From Anaerolineaceae bacterium (lineage in GTDB: Bacteria; Chloroflexota; Anaerolineae; Aggregatilineales; Phototrophicaceae): a DNA stretch of 35,118 bases. The DNA lies in NCBI GenBank assembly GCA_020634115.1, contig JACKCH010000028.1:1-35118 (forward strand). Reading direction: 5' to 3'. The position numbers were made by a program, and so were the translations under genes. Below, in pieces: positions 1 to 8,600 of this stretch (the first letter of the stretch is position 1; every line of letters begins with the position of its first letter). The notes beneath the pieces were generated by a model. The model saw only the letters and a list, made by a program, of their open reading frames with translations, was not told the DNA's origin and ran no database searches.

Positions 1-75
1 TCACCGTTTTGGTGGTATGCTGGCACTAACCAACAATCCGGCCCGTAATTACCCCAACCGGATTATCCGCAGGGC

Positions 76-100
76 GTAGGGGTGGCCCGGCGTGGCCGCC
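76..100. repeat. GTAGGGG-type intergenic hairpin, copy 1
   Basis: GTAGGGG (76-82) leads into GGTGGCC (81-87), which can pair with GGCCGCC (94-100) through one G-U pair. It is the least perfect of five intergenic hairpins in this window that share the GTAGGG or CCCTAC core (see 11664, 17343, 18689 and 27570). Confidence 0.4.
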
Positions 101-176
101 TGGTGGGAGTTTATCGAGTCTCCCCTGATGACTGAAACTATCCGCACATGAAAGACCACGCTTTTCCACTGCTGGG

Positions 177-238
177 ACTGAAAACTGAAAACTGACGGCT
201 GATAACCCAGATTGCAGCAATCGCAGCAATCGCAGCAA
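177..238. repeat. Short tandem repeats (CTGAAAA and GCAGCAATC)
   Basis: ACTGAAAACTGAAAACTGAC occupies 177-196 (a 7-base unit). It is followed at 214-238 by GCAGCAATC twice and a partial third copy. The CTGAAAA unit recurs in other gaps of the window (18646-18671, 22954-22967 and, more diverged, 18843-18860), always outside genes. Confidence 0.6.
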
Positions 239-325
239 AAATCCACAATGCGGCAAAAACACCTGATTTCTTCTCCTGACAAATCGTCCTAGACCGCATT
301 TTATGATGCATTCTGCGGCAAATTA

Positions 326-353
326 ACCGCTTAGCGCAACAAAGCTGAGCGGT
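326..353 (-). terminator. Possible terminator of the acyl-CoA ligase gene
   Basis: An inverted repeat (326-335 with 344-353, ten pairs including one G-U, 8-base loop) lies about 70 bases past the stop codon at 421. The minus-strand sequence after the stem is TAATTTG rather than a full U tract, so termination may be weak or Rho-assisted. Confidence 0.35.
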
Positions 354-420
354 CTAAACCTCCGACATTGCCAGCATATCGAATCCCCCCCAGATTCGGA
401 CTCGCCCGCAAATCCGGCGC

Positions 421-1965
421 TTATGCCTTCGGTTCGTTCTCCGCAAGATACTGCTCGCGGATCACCCGCTTGAGCGTCTTCCCGGCGGCGCTGCGTGGGA
501 AATCGTCCAGCAGCAGCACCTTATTCACCCGCTGGAAACGCGCTTCAATGTGTTCGTTGATCCACGCCCGCAGGTCTATGGCACTCAGACTGCTGCCCGG
601 AGACAGAATCACGGCAGCCACCGGCGTTTCGCCCCACCGCTCATCGGGGATACCGAATACCGCTACGTCCTGTACGTCCGGGTGGCGTGCGATAATTTCT
701 TCAATATCACGCGGGTAGACATTCACCCCACCGGAAATAATCATGTCTTTCTTGCGGTCTACCAGATACAAAAAGCCATCTTCATCCACATACCCCAGGT
801 CGCCGCTGTACAGCCAGCCATTCCGGATAGCCAGCGCGGTCAAGTCGGGGCGTTTGTAGTACCCCGGCATCGTAATCGGTCCGCGCCCGACGATTTCACC
901 GACTTCATGCGGCGCGGCATCCTCGCCATTTTCCTTGACAATCCGCATCTCGAAGAACGGCGGCGGACTCCCCACCGAGGTTGGCTTCTGTTCGGCATCG
1001 GTTTTATCGAGGATAGTGACGAACCCTTCCGTCAGGCCATACAGTTCATAGAAACGCCCCGGTAGATCAGCCATGACTCGCTGTTTGAAGTCCATCAGCA
1101 GCGGTGCGCCCACTGTACCCAGCATTTCCAGCGACGCCAGTTTTTGCACATCGTAATTCGGAGCATTGAGCATGGCAATAATCTGCGACGGCACTAATTT
1201 GACGTGGGTCACGCCTTCCTGCGCGATGGTGTCAATGAGGTGGGTCGCATTGAACTGGCGGTGGAAAATATAGGTCGCGCCCATGAAAAAGGCGGGCATG
1301 AGGGTGAGAAATGAGCCATTAAAGATCAGCGCACCCGTATGCAGGATGATACTTTCCGGCGTGATGCGGTACGCCGAGGCGAACAGGGTACAGTACATGG
1401 CGCGGATGAAGTGATTATGCACGATCCCTTTCGGTAGTCCGGTTGTCCCGCTGCTGTAGATGATGTTATACGGGTCATCCCGTTCAATATGGATTCCCTG
1501 TGGGCTGCTTTCCGGTGCGTCCGCGACCAGACTGGCGTAGCTGGTGTACCCCGGCACGCCTTCTGCATTCACCAGGAAATAGCGATCCGGCGCGATGGCG
1601 GGCAGATCACCTTTGAGCGGGTCGAGGATTTCAACAAACGCCTTATCGGTAAAGACCATCACCGTATCGCTATCCAGCAGCAGCCGCGTGAGTCCCTGTC
1701 CGCGCAGCAGCGGACTGAGCGGAACGACCACCGCGCCGATCTTGGCGACAGCCCAATAGATATCCAGCAGTTCCAGGCAGTTGTTCAAAATAGTGGCGAT
1801 TTTGTCGCCTTTTTGGATACCGCGTGCCCGGAGCGCATTTGCCAGCTGGTTGACGCGGGCATTGAACTGCTGGTAGGTGAGGCGGTGGTCTTCAAAAATG
1901 ACGGCGAGGTGGTGCGGACGGTATTGGGCGTGGCGATCCAGGAGCGTAGCCAATGAAATGTTCAT
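421..1965 (-). CDS. Acyl-CoA ligase (AMP-binding family)
   Basis: This 514-residue member of the ANL superfamily activates a carboxylic acid, probably a fatty acid, to its acyl-AMP and then to the CoA thioester in the cytoplasm. Visible signatures are the AMP-binding loop YSSGTTGLPKG (about 170-180), YELYGLTEG in the N-domain, the hinge/C-domain run SGDLGYVDEDGF followed by DRKKDMIISGG, and the catalytic lysine in SAAGKTLKR near the C-terminus. Length is normal for the family. I chose ATG at 1965 (MNISLATLL) because the 23 residues upstream, open to 2034, do not look like the family and overlap a promoter-like AT-rich stretch; no clear Shine-Dalgarno sequence precedes it. The gene is divergent from the riboswitch operon. 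The exact acid substrate cannot be read from sequence. Confidence 0.9.
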   Translation of the reverse strand: MNISLATLLDRHAQYRPHHLAVIFEDHRLTYQQFNARVNQLANALRARGIQKGDKIATILNNCLELLDIYWAVAKIGAVVVPLSPLLRGQGLTRLLLDSDTVMVFTDKAFVEILDPLKGDLPAIAPDRYFLVNAEGVPGYTSYASLVADAPESSPQGIHIERDDPYNIIYSSGTTGLPKGIVHNHFIRAMYCTLFASAYRITPESIILHTGALIFNGSFLTLMPAFFMGATYIFHRQFNATHLIDTIAQEGVTHVKLVPSQIIAMLNAPNYDVQKLASLEMLGTVGAPLLMDFKQRVMADLPGRFYELYGLTEGFVTILDKTDAEQKPTSVGSPPPFFEMRIVKENGEDAAPHEVGEIVGRGPITMPGYYKRPDLTALAIRNGWLYSGDLGYVDEDGFLYLVDRKKDMIISGGVNVYPRDIEEIIARHPDVQDVAVFGIPDERWGETPVAAVILSPGSSLSAIDLRAWINEHIEARFQRVNKVLLLDDFPRSAAGKTLKRVIREQYLAENEPKA

Positions 1966-2069
1966 TATATGTATAATGTCTACCCTAAATAACCTTTGGA
2001 TCGCAATAGTAACTGGAAACCACACGCTATGCAAATAGGGGGAACTGCCCGCGTGGCGACAAGGTCTTA

Positions 2070-2099
2070 TTGCTTCTCTGCCGGTGAATCTGTTATACT
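2070..2099 (+). promoter_or_regulatory. Promoter of the riboswitch operon
   Basis: TTGCTT (2070-2075) and TATACT (2094-2099) are separated by 18 bases, and TG at 2091-2092 makes the -10 an extended type. Transcription would start near 2106, about 15 bases before the aptamer. Confidence 0.6.
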
Positions 2100-2120
2100 G
2101 GAATCATCAATTGAATAGCA

Positions 2121-2318
2121 GACCTTCGGGGCAGGGTGAAATTCCCTACCGGCGGTAAGGTGGTCGAGTACGCCCACCAAGCCCGCGACCCAAGTCGCCA
2201 GACCACATGATGCTCATTCTTTTACGCGCCGGTCTGGTGCTTCACAAGCTGTATTTTGTGATGGTGGAACCGGTGAAAGGCCGGTGCCGACAGTGATAGT
2301 CTGGATGGAAGAAGGTGA
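2121..2318 (+). promoter_or_regulatory. FMN riboswitch (RFN element) aptamer
   Basis: The conserved RFN blocks appear in order. P1 is ACCTTC (2122-2127) pairing with GAAGGT (2311-2316). Next come GGGGCAGGGTGAAATTCCC (from 2128) followed by TACCGGCGGT, then AGCCCGCGA (2180-2188), GGTGAAA (2272-2278), GCCGACAGT (2286-2294) and ATAGTCTGGATG (2296-2307). These match the family consensus closely. Between AGCCCGCGA and the 3' half is a long variable arm with two hairpins (CCAGACC 2198-2204 with GGTCTGG 2231-2237, and CACAA 2243-2247 with TTGTG 2256-2260). FMN binding should switch off the transporter genes downstream through the terminator at 2434. Confidence 0.95.
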
Positions 2319-2433
2319 AACACCTGGGTATCCCGTTTGCGGTGAGTACCAGGTGTTGATGTACATGGAATATCCATTAGTCGCCGGGTGTGTTTTAACG
2401 TCCCTGGTGTGATAGTTGGATTGGTATTGCCTG

Positions 2434-2470
2434 CCCCGTTGTTCTGCTGCCAGACAACGGGGCTTTTATT
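2434..2470 (+). terminator. Riboswitch expression-platform terminator
   Basis: CCCCGTTGT (2434-2442) pairs perfectly with ACAACGGGG (2454-2462), followed by CTTTTATT and then immediately the ATG at 2471. The hairpin and its U tract fill the whole leader just before the start codon, so it could both stop transcription and hide the ribosome entry site. A candidate competing structure involves ACCAGG (2348-2353) with CCTGGT (2403-2408); this pairing is my inference. Confidence 0.85.
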
Positions 2471-3319
2471 ATGCAAGAAACGGCCTTTCACCAGAAAACG
2501 AACCTGCTGCGCCCATCCTGGCGGCGACGCACCCCGCCCGACCCCAAACTGATTCGGCGCGCTGCTCCTTTCATCGTCACCGCGCTGGCGTTGGTACTCT
2601 GGCAGCTTGTCACCACACTGGGGGTGTATCCAGCCTTCATCGTACCGCCCCCGACTGCGGTGTTTCAGAAATTCCAGCAGGTCATCGCGAGTGGTGTGCT
2701 ATGGTATCACACCGGCGTCACCCTGGCCGAAGTGCTGCCGGGGCTGGGCGTGGGACTGGCGGCGGCCCTGGTGCTGGGATACGCCATCGCCAAAAGCCCA
2801 CTGCTGGAAAGCCTGCTCTCCCCGGTGATTGTCGCCTTTCAGTCCGCCCCGATTGTGGCCTACGCACCGCTGCTTGTGATCTGGTTTGGCGGCGGGCCAA
2901 GCAGTAAAATCGTCACCAGTGCCCTCATTGTGTTCTTCCCCATGCTGATGAACACTGTGGTGGGCATCCGCACGGTGCCGCTCCCGCTGCGTGACCTGAT
3001 GCGCTCGGTACAGGCGTCCCGCTGGCAGACCTTCACTAAGCTGGAGATTCCGGCAGCGATGCCCGTCCTCATCAGTGGTCTGAAGATCAGTTCGACCCTG
3101 GCAGTGATCGGCGCAGTGGTTGGGGAGTTTGTTTATGCCAACGCCGGGTTAGGCTTCTACATCAATCTGGCGCGCAACCAGTATGACACGCCGCTGGTCG
3201 TGGTCGGCGTCATCACCCTGACGGTGATCGCCCGACTGCTGTATGGCACGGTTTCACTGGTCGAGCGCCGGGTGCTGGCATGGCAGCCACGCGCCGGACA
3301 CAATGTCGCGCGCGCATAG
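2471..3319 (+). CDS. ribX: ABC transporter permease, predicted riboflavin uptake (RibX-type)
   Basis: This 282-residue inner-membrane permease belongs to the BPD_transp_1 group that includes SsuC/TauC/ThiX. It has a short polar N-terminus, about six hydrophobic segments, the first near residues 31-58, and an EAA-type cytoplasmic loop seen as LEIPAAMPVLISGLKIS around residues 194-210. It would form the channel for a solute bound by the following gene's product. The function call rests on the FMN riboswitch directly upstream: riboflavin transporters called RibXY with this architecture have been described in Chloroflexi. The ATG directly abuts the terminator hairpin, and the only ribosome-binding candidate is the GGGG of the stem. 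Alternatives are transport of another flavin precursor or of a thiamine-like pyrimidine, but the aptamer argues for flavins. Confidence 0.88.
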   Translation: MQETAFHQKTNLLRPSWRRRTPPDPKLIRRAAPFIVTALALVLWQLVTTLGVYPAFIVPPPTAVFQKFQQVIASGVLWYHTGVTLAEVLPGLGVGLAAALVLGYAIAKSPLLESLLSPVIVAFQSAPIVAYAPLLVIWFGGGPSSKIVTSALIVFFPMLMNTVVGIRTVPLPLRDLMRSVQASRWQTFTKLEIPAAMPVLISGLKISSTLAVIGAVVGEFVYANAGLGFYINLARNQYDTPLVVVGVITLTVIARLLYGTVSLVERRVLAWQPRAGHNVARA

Positions 3320-3331
3320 TCCATTGCCCGA

Positions 3332-3346
3332 GGAGGCATTGCCTCC
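3332..3346 (+). other. Perfect hairpin between permease and binding-protein genes
   Basis: GGAGGC (3332-3337), ATT, GCCTCC (3341-3346) form a 6-bp stem without a U tract. It sits in the 76-base gap of the operon. This is the position where RNA processing or stabilising hairpins often raise expression of the binding protein over the membrane subunits; that role is inferred. Confidence 0.45.
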
Positions 3347-3395
3347 GCATCATTACCCCGTGATAACAAGTATTATCATGAGTAACGAGGTTTAC

Positions 3396-4574
3396 ATGAC
3401 ATCCTATCGTTTTTCAGCCCACAGACGGCCTCTGAGCGCCGGAATTCGCTTTTTGGTCTTCGCTATCGCCCTGACCCTCTTTCTTGGTGCAATCACGGTC
3501 ACTCAGGCGCAGGACTCCCTGACTGACCAGACACTCTTTCTGACCTTTGTCCCGAATGTGCAGTTTGCCCCGGTTTATGCCGCGCTGGAAAACGGTCACT
3601 TCACTGACGCCAGGTTGAACGTGAATATTGAACATGGCGATGAGAACGTCGGCGTGGATCTGATCGCGGCCAACGAACGGCAGTTCGGCCTCATCAGCGG
3701 TGAGGAAGTCATCAAAGCGCGGGCGAATGGCCGCCCGGTGGTCTATGTCTATGAATGGTTCCAGCAGTACCCGGTAGGGATCGTTGTCCCTGCCGATAGT
3801 GAGATCATGTCCGTCAGCGACCTGCGCGGGCATAAGGTGGGTATCCCTGGGCGCTTTGGTGCAAGTTACAACGGCCTGACCGCGCTGCTTTCCGCCAACG
3901 GGCTGACCGAAAACGACATTCAGTTGGAGGTGATTGGCTTCACCGCGCCGGAAGCGGTCTGTGTCGGCTACGAGTCGAACTACGCGCAGGGGGTCGAGGC
4001 GGCAGTCGTCTACCTGAATAACGAACCGCTGCAAATTGCCGCGAAATGCACGCCGGTGCGTGTATTCCCGGTTGCGGACGCGGTGGATATGGTATCCAAC
4101 GGGCTGGTCACGAATGAAGCCACCATACAGAATAGCCCCGACCTGGTTCAGGCGATGGTGACGGCTTTCGACGGCGGCCTGCGGGATGTCATCAACAACC
4201 CGGCAGAGGCTTACCTCCTGAGTGCGAGCTATGTAGACAACCTGCCGCTTTCTGATGACTTCAAAGCTGCCCTAGAAATAGAAGCGGCGTCGCAAACGGA
4301 ATGGCTCACCACCAATCCGGATCATACTACATTAGTCGAGAGTCGATTGGCGCTGCGGGAACGGCTGGAAGCACAGTTCGACATGGATACGCTCCTGCAA
4401 TTCGAAGTGCTGCTCAACACGATTGATTTCTGGGATGCCGACCAATTAGGGTATTCCGACCTGTCCTCGTGGGAGGTGACACAGGACACCCTGACGATGA
4501 TGGGCTTTCTGCCAGGAGCGATTGACCTGGAAGCCGCATTCACTAATGCGTTCCTGCCAGCGCCAGTGGAATAA
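3396..4574 (+). CDS. ribY: ABC transporter substrate-binding protein, predicted riboflavin-binding (RibY-type)
   Basis: This 392-residue exported protein has an NMT1/THI5-like periplasmic-binding fold. The N-terminus is basic (SYRFSAHRR), followed by a hydrophobic stretch ending TVTQAQDS, which fits a signal peptide. The mature part opens TLFLTFVPNVQFAPVYAALE, then shows GLISGEEVIKAR and DLRGHKVGIPG, typical of this family. I chose ATG 3396 because ACGAGG lies 5 bases upstream; an in-frame ATG at 3378 would add six residues. No lipobox cysteine follows the hydrophobic segment, although binding proteins of cells without an outer membrane are usually lipoproteins, so the segment may stay as an anchor. 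The gene ends 2 bases before the ATPase gene. The ligand is inferred from the FMN riboswitch. Confidence 0.87.
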   Translation: MTSYRFSAHRRPLSAGIRFLVFAIALTLFLGAITVTQAQDSLTDQTLFLTFVPNVQFAPVYAALENGHFTDARLNVNIEHGDENVGVDLIAANERQFGLISGEEVIKARANGRPVVYVYEWFQQYPVGIVVPADSEIMSVSDLRGHKVGIPGRFGASYNGLTALLSANGLTENDIQLEVIGFTAPEAVCVGYESNYAQGVEAAVVYLNNEPLQIAAKCTPVRVFPVADAVDMVSNGLVTNEATIQNSPDLVQAMVTAFDGGLRDVINNPAEAYLLSASYVDNLPLSDDFKAALEIEAASQTEWLTTNPDHTTLVESRLALRERLEAQFDMDTLLQFEVLLNTIDFWDADQLGYSDLSSWEVTQDTLTMMGFLPGAIDLEAAFTNAFLPAPVE

Positions 4575-4576
4575 AC

Positions 4577-5332
4577 ATGGCTAAACTGGCTATCCAGAAT
4601 GTCACTGCGGCATATGATGCGCCTGGAGGCGGAGTTCTCCAGGCGCTGGGGCCAATCACGTTCACAGTCGAACACGGGTCGTTTACTTGCCTGATCGGGC
4701 CGAGTGGCTGCGGTAAGAGTACCCTGGTTCGCATCCTGGCCGGGTTGCAACCGCCCGCGCAGGGTCAAGCCCTGATTGATGGGACGTCAATTCACGCGCC
4801 ACTGAGTCAGATTGGGCTGATGTTCCAGGAAGCTAACCTGATGCCCTGGCGCACGGTGGTCGAAAATATTGCCCTGCCGCTGGAAATGGCCGGAGTCGCC
4901 CGTGCCGAGCGTCTCCGACGGGTAGAGGTGCTGTTGGGTGTGCTGGGGCTGGTGGAATTTGCGGCGGCGTATCCTGGCGAGCTTTCCGGGGGGATGGCGC
5001 AGCGAGTCGCGTTAGGGCGGGTGCTGGTGCAGCGCCCGGAAGTGCTGCTGCTGGATGAACCCTTCGGCGCGCTAGATGCCATCACCCGCGAACAGGTCAG
5101 CGTTGACCTGCTGCGTATCTGGGCGCGGGAGCGGCAAACGGTGTTAATGGTGACGCACAACATTCACGAGGCCGTCCTCCTGGCGGATCGCGTGCTGGTC
5201 ATGAGTCCCCGTCCGGGTGTAATCGTAGCGGATATTCCCGTCCGGCTGCCGCGTCCGCGCAATATTGAGGATACCTATAGCGACGCCTTCGGCGCGATTG
5301 CCCGCCAGATACGCGCCGCCATTGAGGTGTGA
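4577..5332 (+). CDS. ABC transporter ATP-binding protein of the RibXY-type system
   Basis: This 251-residue ATPase is of the nitrate/taurine/sulfonate (SsuB/TauB) type. Walker A is GPSGCGKST (41-49), the Q-loop is LMFQEANLMPW (81-91), the signature is LSGGMAQRVALGR (136-148), Walker B is VLLLDEPFGALD (156-167) and the switch histidine is in MVTHNIHEA. All catalytic residues are present, so it should power the permease encoded two genes upstream. The start codon is 2 bases after the binding-protein stop, implying translational coupling. Described RibXY systems often lack a linked ATPase gene, so its presence here completes the transporter. Confidence 0.9.
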   Translation: MAKLAIQNVTAAYDAPGGGVLQALGPITFTVEHGSFTCLIGPSGCGKSTLVRILAGLQPPAQGQALIDGTSIHAPLSQIGLMFQEANLMPWRTVVENIALPLEMAGVARAERLRRVEVLLGVLGLVEFAAAYPGELSGGMAQRVALGRVLVQRPEVLLLDEPFGALDAITREQVSVDLLRIWARERQTVLMVTHNIHEAVLLADRVLVMSPRPGVIVADIPVRLPRPRNIEDTYSDAFGAIARQIRAAIEV

Positions 5333-5657
5333 CTGATTGCGAGATTACCGCTTCGCCGTCAATGGGATGCCAGAAATAGTGTCCTTCCGGCGGGGCTTAC
5401 TCGCAAACAAAATCCTGCATCGCGTCTGATTCGATGTCACTTCACCCTTTCGCGTCCCTTTGCTAAACACAACCCGAAAACAAACGACTTATCAGACCAT
5501 TCAACCCGTCAGGCGCGGCGCAGCGTGGGGCGTAAATAATTCCCATGACACAATCTTCGTGTGTGATTTTTTTCGCTTTCCAAATTGTTGTATAATGTGA
5601 ACGCAGAGGTTAAATTAAAGAAAATAAATGCTCATCTAACTCAAGGAAACCTGGCGC
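5333..5657 (+). promoter_or_regulatory. Intergenic region with promoter for the penicillin-binding protein
   Basis: The first 200 bases after the ABC operon hold no gene or clear terminator that I can see. A good -10 element TATAAT lies at 5591-5596 in an AT-rich stretch, without a convincing -35 sequence. AAGGA near 5643 is a ribosome-binding site for the ATG at 5658. Confidence 0.5.
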
Positions 5658-8600
5658 ATGGCCGACCAGAAGCAATCACAACCCGAAAAATCTGACTTTT
5701 CCGGCGGTTGGCACACCCCCCAGTCTCCTGGCGGTTGGCATACGCCTGATACATCCGGCCAAGGAGCGTGGCGTGAGCCGGTGCGCGTGCGTACCCTGCC
5801 AGAAGAACTGGAAGTCGAGCCCGAAGCGGAGGGCGCGTGGCATCTCCCCAAGCCGGAAGATACCGTTTTTACGCCTGACCATGAAACCGAAATCCCGGTA
5901 GAAGCCCCACCCCAACCCGAACCGGAGATGAAACCGGAGGATATCCTCTCGCAGCAGGAAGTCGTGCCTCCGGCGGTGTTAGAAACCTTCGATGATGAAG
6001 ATGATGACAGCGCTTTTAGCATGAGCGAGTTAGTGGCACTGGCGAGTCTGGTCGAACAGACTCCGCCCCCGGACATTCTGCCGGGTTCGGCGGCGCCAGC
6101 AGTCACCGCGACCACAACGCCGCAAGAAGAGTCTCCGGCGACCACCGGTCTCTCCCCGGCAGAACGCGCCCTCATGCAAGCCGCGGGAGGCCGTACCGAA
6201 CCGCTCAGCGATCTACCGCTGATGGAACCAGCCGAAAAAGCCGCTTCGCAGCCGCTTGAGCGTATCACGAGCGAAGAACCCGAAGCATCTACCGGACAGG
6301 TAGGGACAGTCAGTGGTGAACCGGCAGATTACGCCCGCCGTCAGTTGGAGCGCCTATCGAACGGGGAACCCACTGGCGCAACCGGCCAGGGGACTGCCCC
6401 CACACCCGCTACCCCTGCTACCGCTGCGGCCAGTGACCCTCAGGCCTATGCTCGTGAACAATTGGCGCGGATTCAGGGAGGGCAGCCCGCAGCACAACCG
6501 GCGGTGCAGCCTGTGGCACAACCCGCAGCGCCCGTCCTCACCCAACAGCAGCAGGAACTCCTGCAAAAATATCAGACAACTGAGCGGCAGGTCTCCGCAC
6601 TGCGCCAGCAGTATCGCGCCGGGCAGCTCACCCGCGAACAGTTTGAGGAACAGTTAAGAGGCCTCCTGGTGCTGGGCGAGAATAACGTCTGGTGGATGAT
6701 GGGCGCAGAGAACGATGTCTGGTTCCGCTATGACAACCAGCAGGCGGCGTGGGTGGAGGATACACCCCAGATTCTGGCGTTGGCCGGGACTGCCGCGACG
6801 AGCGCAACCGGCCCGCAGCCGGTGTCGGACGCTTCGCTGGCCTATTTCTCCAGTGAGCCGGTTCAGTCTCAGGAATACACACAGCCCAGCCAGGCGACTC
6901 CTTCGCAACCGGATGTCTTCGGACAGGCGATTGGCGGGGAGATGCCGCTACCCAAGCAAGTCCCGGTGCAGGACTTAGACCAGACGATGGTCAACCCCAA
7001 CGCGCCGTACATGGCCGAATACCGCCAGTCCGAAGCGCCGACCCAGCAAAACTACAATATCGCCTACCCAGAGGAAACCAGACTGCACGATCTAATGCAG
7101 GCTGGACCGGCTGACGACGCGATTCCTACCGCCCATTCAGCGTATGACGCCGCCCCCAACTATGCCCAGGCATTAGGTCAGGCCGCGCCGCACGTGGAAC
7201 AGGTGCAGGAAGAAGAACGGCAGCGGGCGATTGGCACCACGCTGCGGTTCGTGGCGATTGGCGGGGCGTTGTTGGCGTTGCTCGTCGCCTGCGGTGTGGT
7301 ATTCCTGCTGGTGCAGTACTCCAATATCGCTAACGAATACCAACCCCAGATTGCGGCGCTGGCAGCCTACCAACCGGCCTTCCAGTCCGTGCTGATTTAT
7401 GACGCCGATGACCAGTTGATCGCCACGATCAACAGTACCGAGGGCGGGGCGCGGACGAATGTTGCGCTGAAAGACATTTCGCCCTTCATGGTGGATGCTG
7501 TGCTGGCGCTGGAAAATGAACGCTTCTTTGAAGACCCCGGTTGGGATCAGATTGCCATCGCCCGCGCCTTCATCCAGAACCTGAGTTCCGGCCAGATCGA
7601 ATCCGGCGCAAGTACCATCACGCAGCAGCTTGCCCGCCAGTTGGTGCTGGGGAACTATGATGTGACGGCACAGCGCAAGATTCAGGAAATCGTCATCGCA
7701 GCGGAAATCAGTAAGCAGTATGAAAAAGCCGATATTCTGGAACTCTACCTGAACGAGATTTACTTCGGCAACCAGGCGTATGGTGTGGAAGCCGCCGCGC
7801 AGTTCTACTTCGGGCATGGTGCGGACAGCCTCAACCTGTATGAATCGGCCTTTCTGACCGGGATTATCCAATCCCCGGCGACCTATAACCCGGTGATTCA
7901 GCCGGGTGAAAGCCGCGAGGCATACGGGGCGCGGCGCGACGAGATTTTCAAGCGCATGGATGAGGTGCTGAAGCGGATGCAGGAAGTTGGCTGTATGGAG
8001 TTCCCAGGCACCGGCATTTCAGTGCCGCCCGGCGGCTTCTGCGTCACACGGGAGATTGTAGAGCAGAACATCCTACAGCGTACCGCGATTGAAAGGCGCG
8101 AGTTTACGCCGATTACGGTCAACTTCAGGTATCCGCATTTCGTCCAGTTCGTACGCGACCAAGTTGACCGGCACTACGGCGAAAACGCGATGTTCCGCCA
8201 GGGCTTCAAGATTTACACCACGCTCGAATCGGGCATTCAGGACGAGGCCATCCGTGATTTGCAACTGGCGGTCGCCCAGTATGGTTCGGCAGGCGTGAAT
8301 ACCGGCGCGATCATGGTGACTGATCCGGCAACGGGCGCGATTCTGGCGATGGTCGGCGGGCCGGATTTCAACAATGCGGACATCGCCGGGCAGGTCAATA
8401 ACGCCCTGACCTGGCAGCAGCCCGGTTCGGCCATCAAACCGATGGTCTATGCCGCCGCGCTGGAAGGGCGCGATACCAATCTGGATGGCGTGATTGACCA
8501 GTACCTGACCCCGGCCAGCATTCTGTGGGACGTGCCGACGACCTTCACCAATACTGTCCCAGCCTACACGCCCACCGACTTTGACGGCGTGTACCGGGGG

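Larger units (their letters stand above)
1..420. other. Intergenic region, no gene recognised
   Basis: No reading frame here resembles a protein family I know, and the short frames on the minus strand have low-complexity compositions. The stretch holds a GTAGGGG hairpin (76-100), a tandem CTGAAAA-type repeat (177-196), a 9-base tandem repeat GCAGCAATC (two full copies and a partial third, 214-238), a GGGAG/CTCCC inverted repeat near 107-127, and an inverted repeat just downstream of the acyl-CoA ligase stop. It reads as spacer DNA made of short repeats. Confidence 0.6.

Noticed and set aside
106..128. GGGAG-TTTATCGAGT-CTCCC resembling a tRNA T-arm
   Set aside because: The loop is 10 bases instead of 7 and no acceptor, D or anticodon arms can be drawn around it.
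26..282. Two overlapping minus-strand open frames of 77-78 codons
   Set aside because: They show repeated Cys/Leu stretches produced by the tandem GCAGCAATC repeat, no ribosome-binding site and no family resemblance.
5636..6268. A 210-codon minus-strand frame under the penicillin-binding protein gene
   Set aside because: Serine-rich composition typical of an antisense shadow of a Pro/Glu/Ala-rich coding region; the plus frame has clear catalytic motifs.
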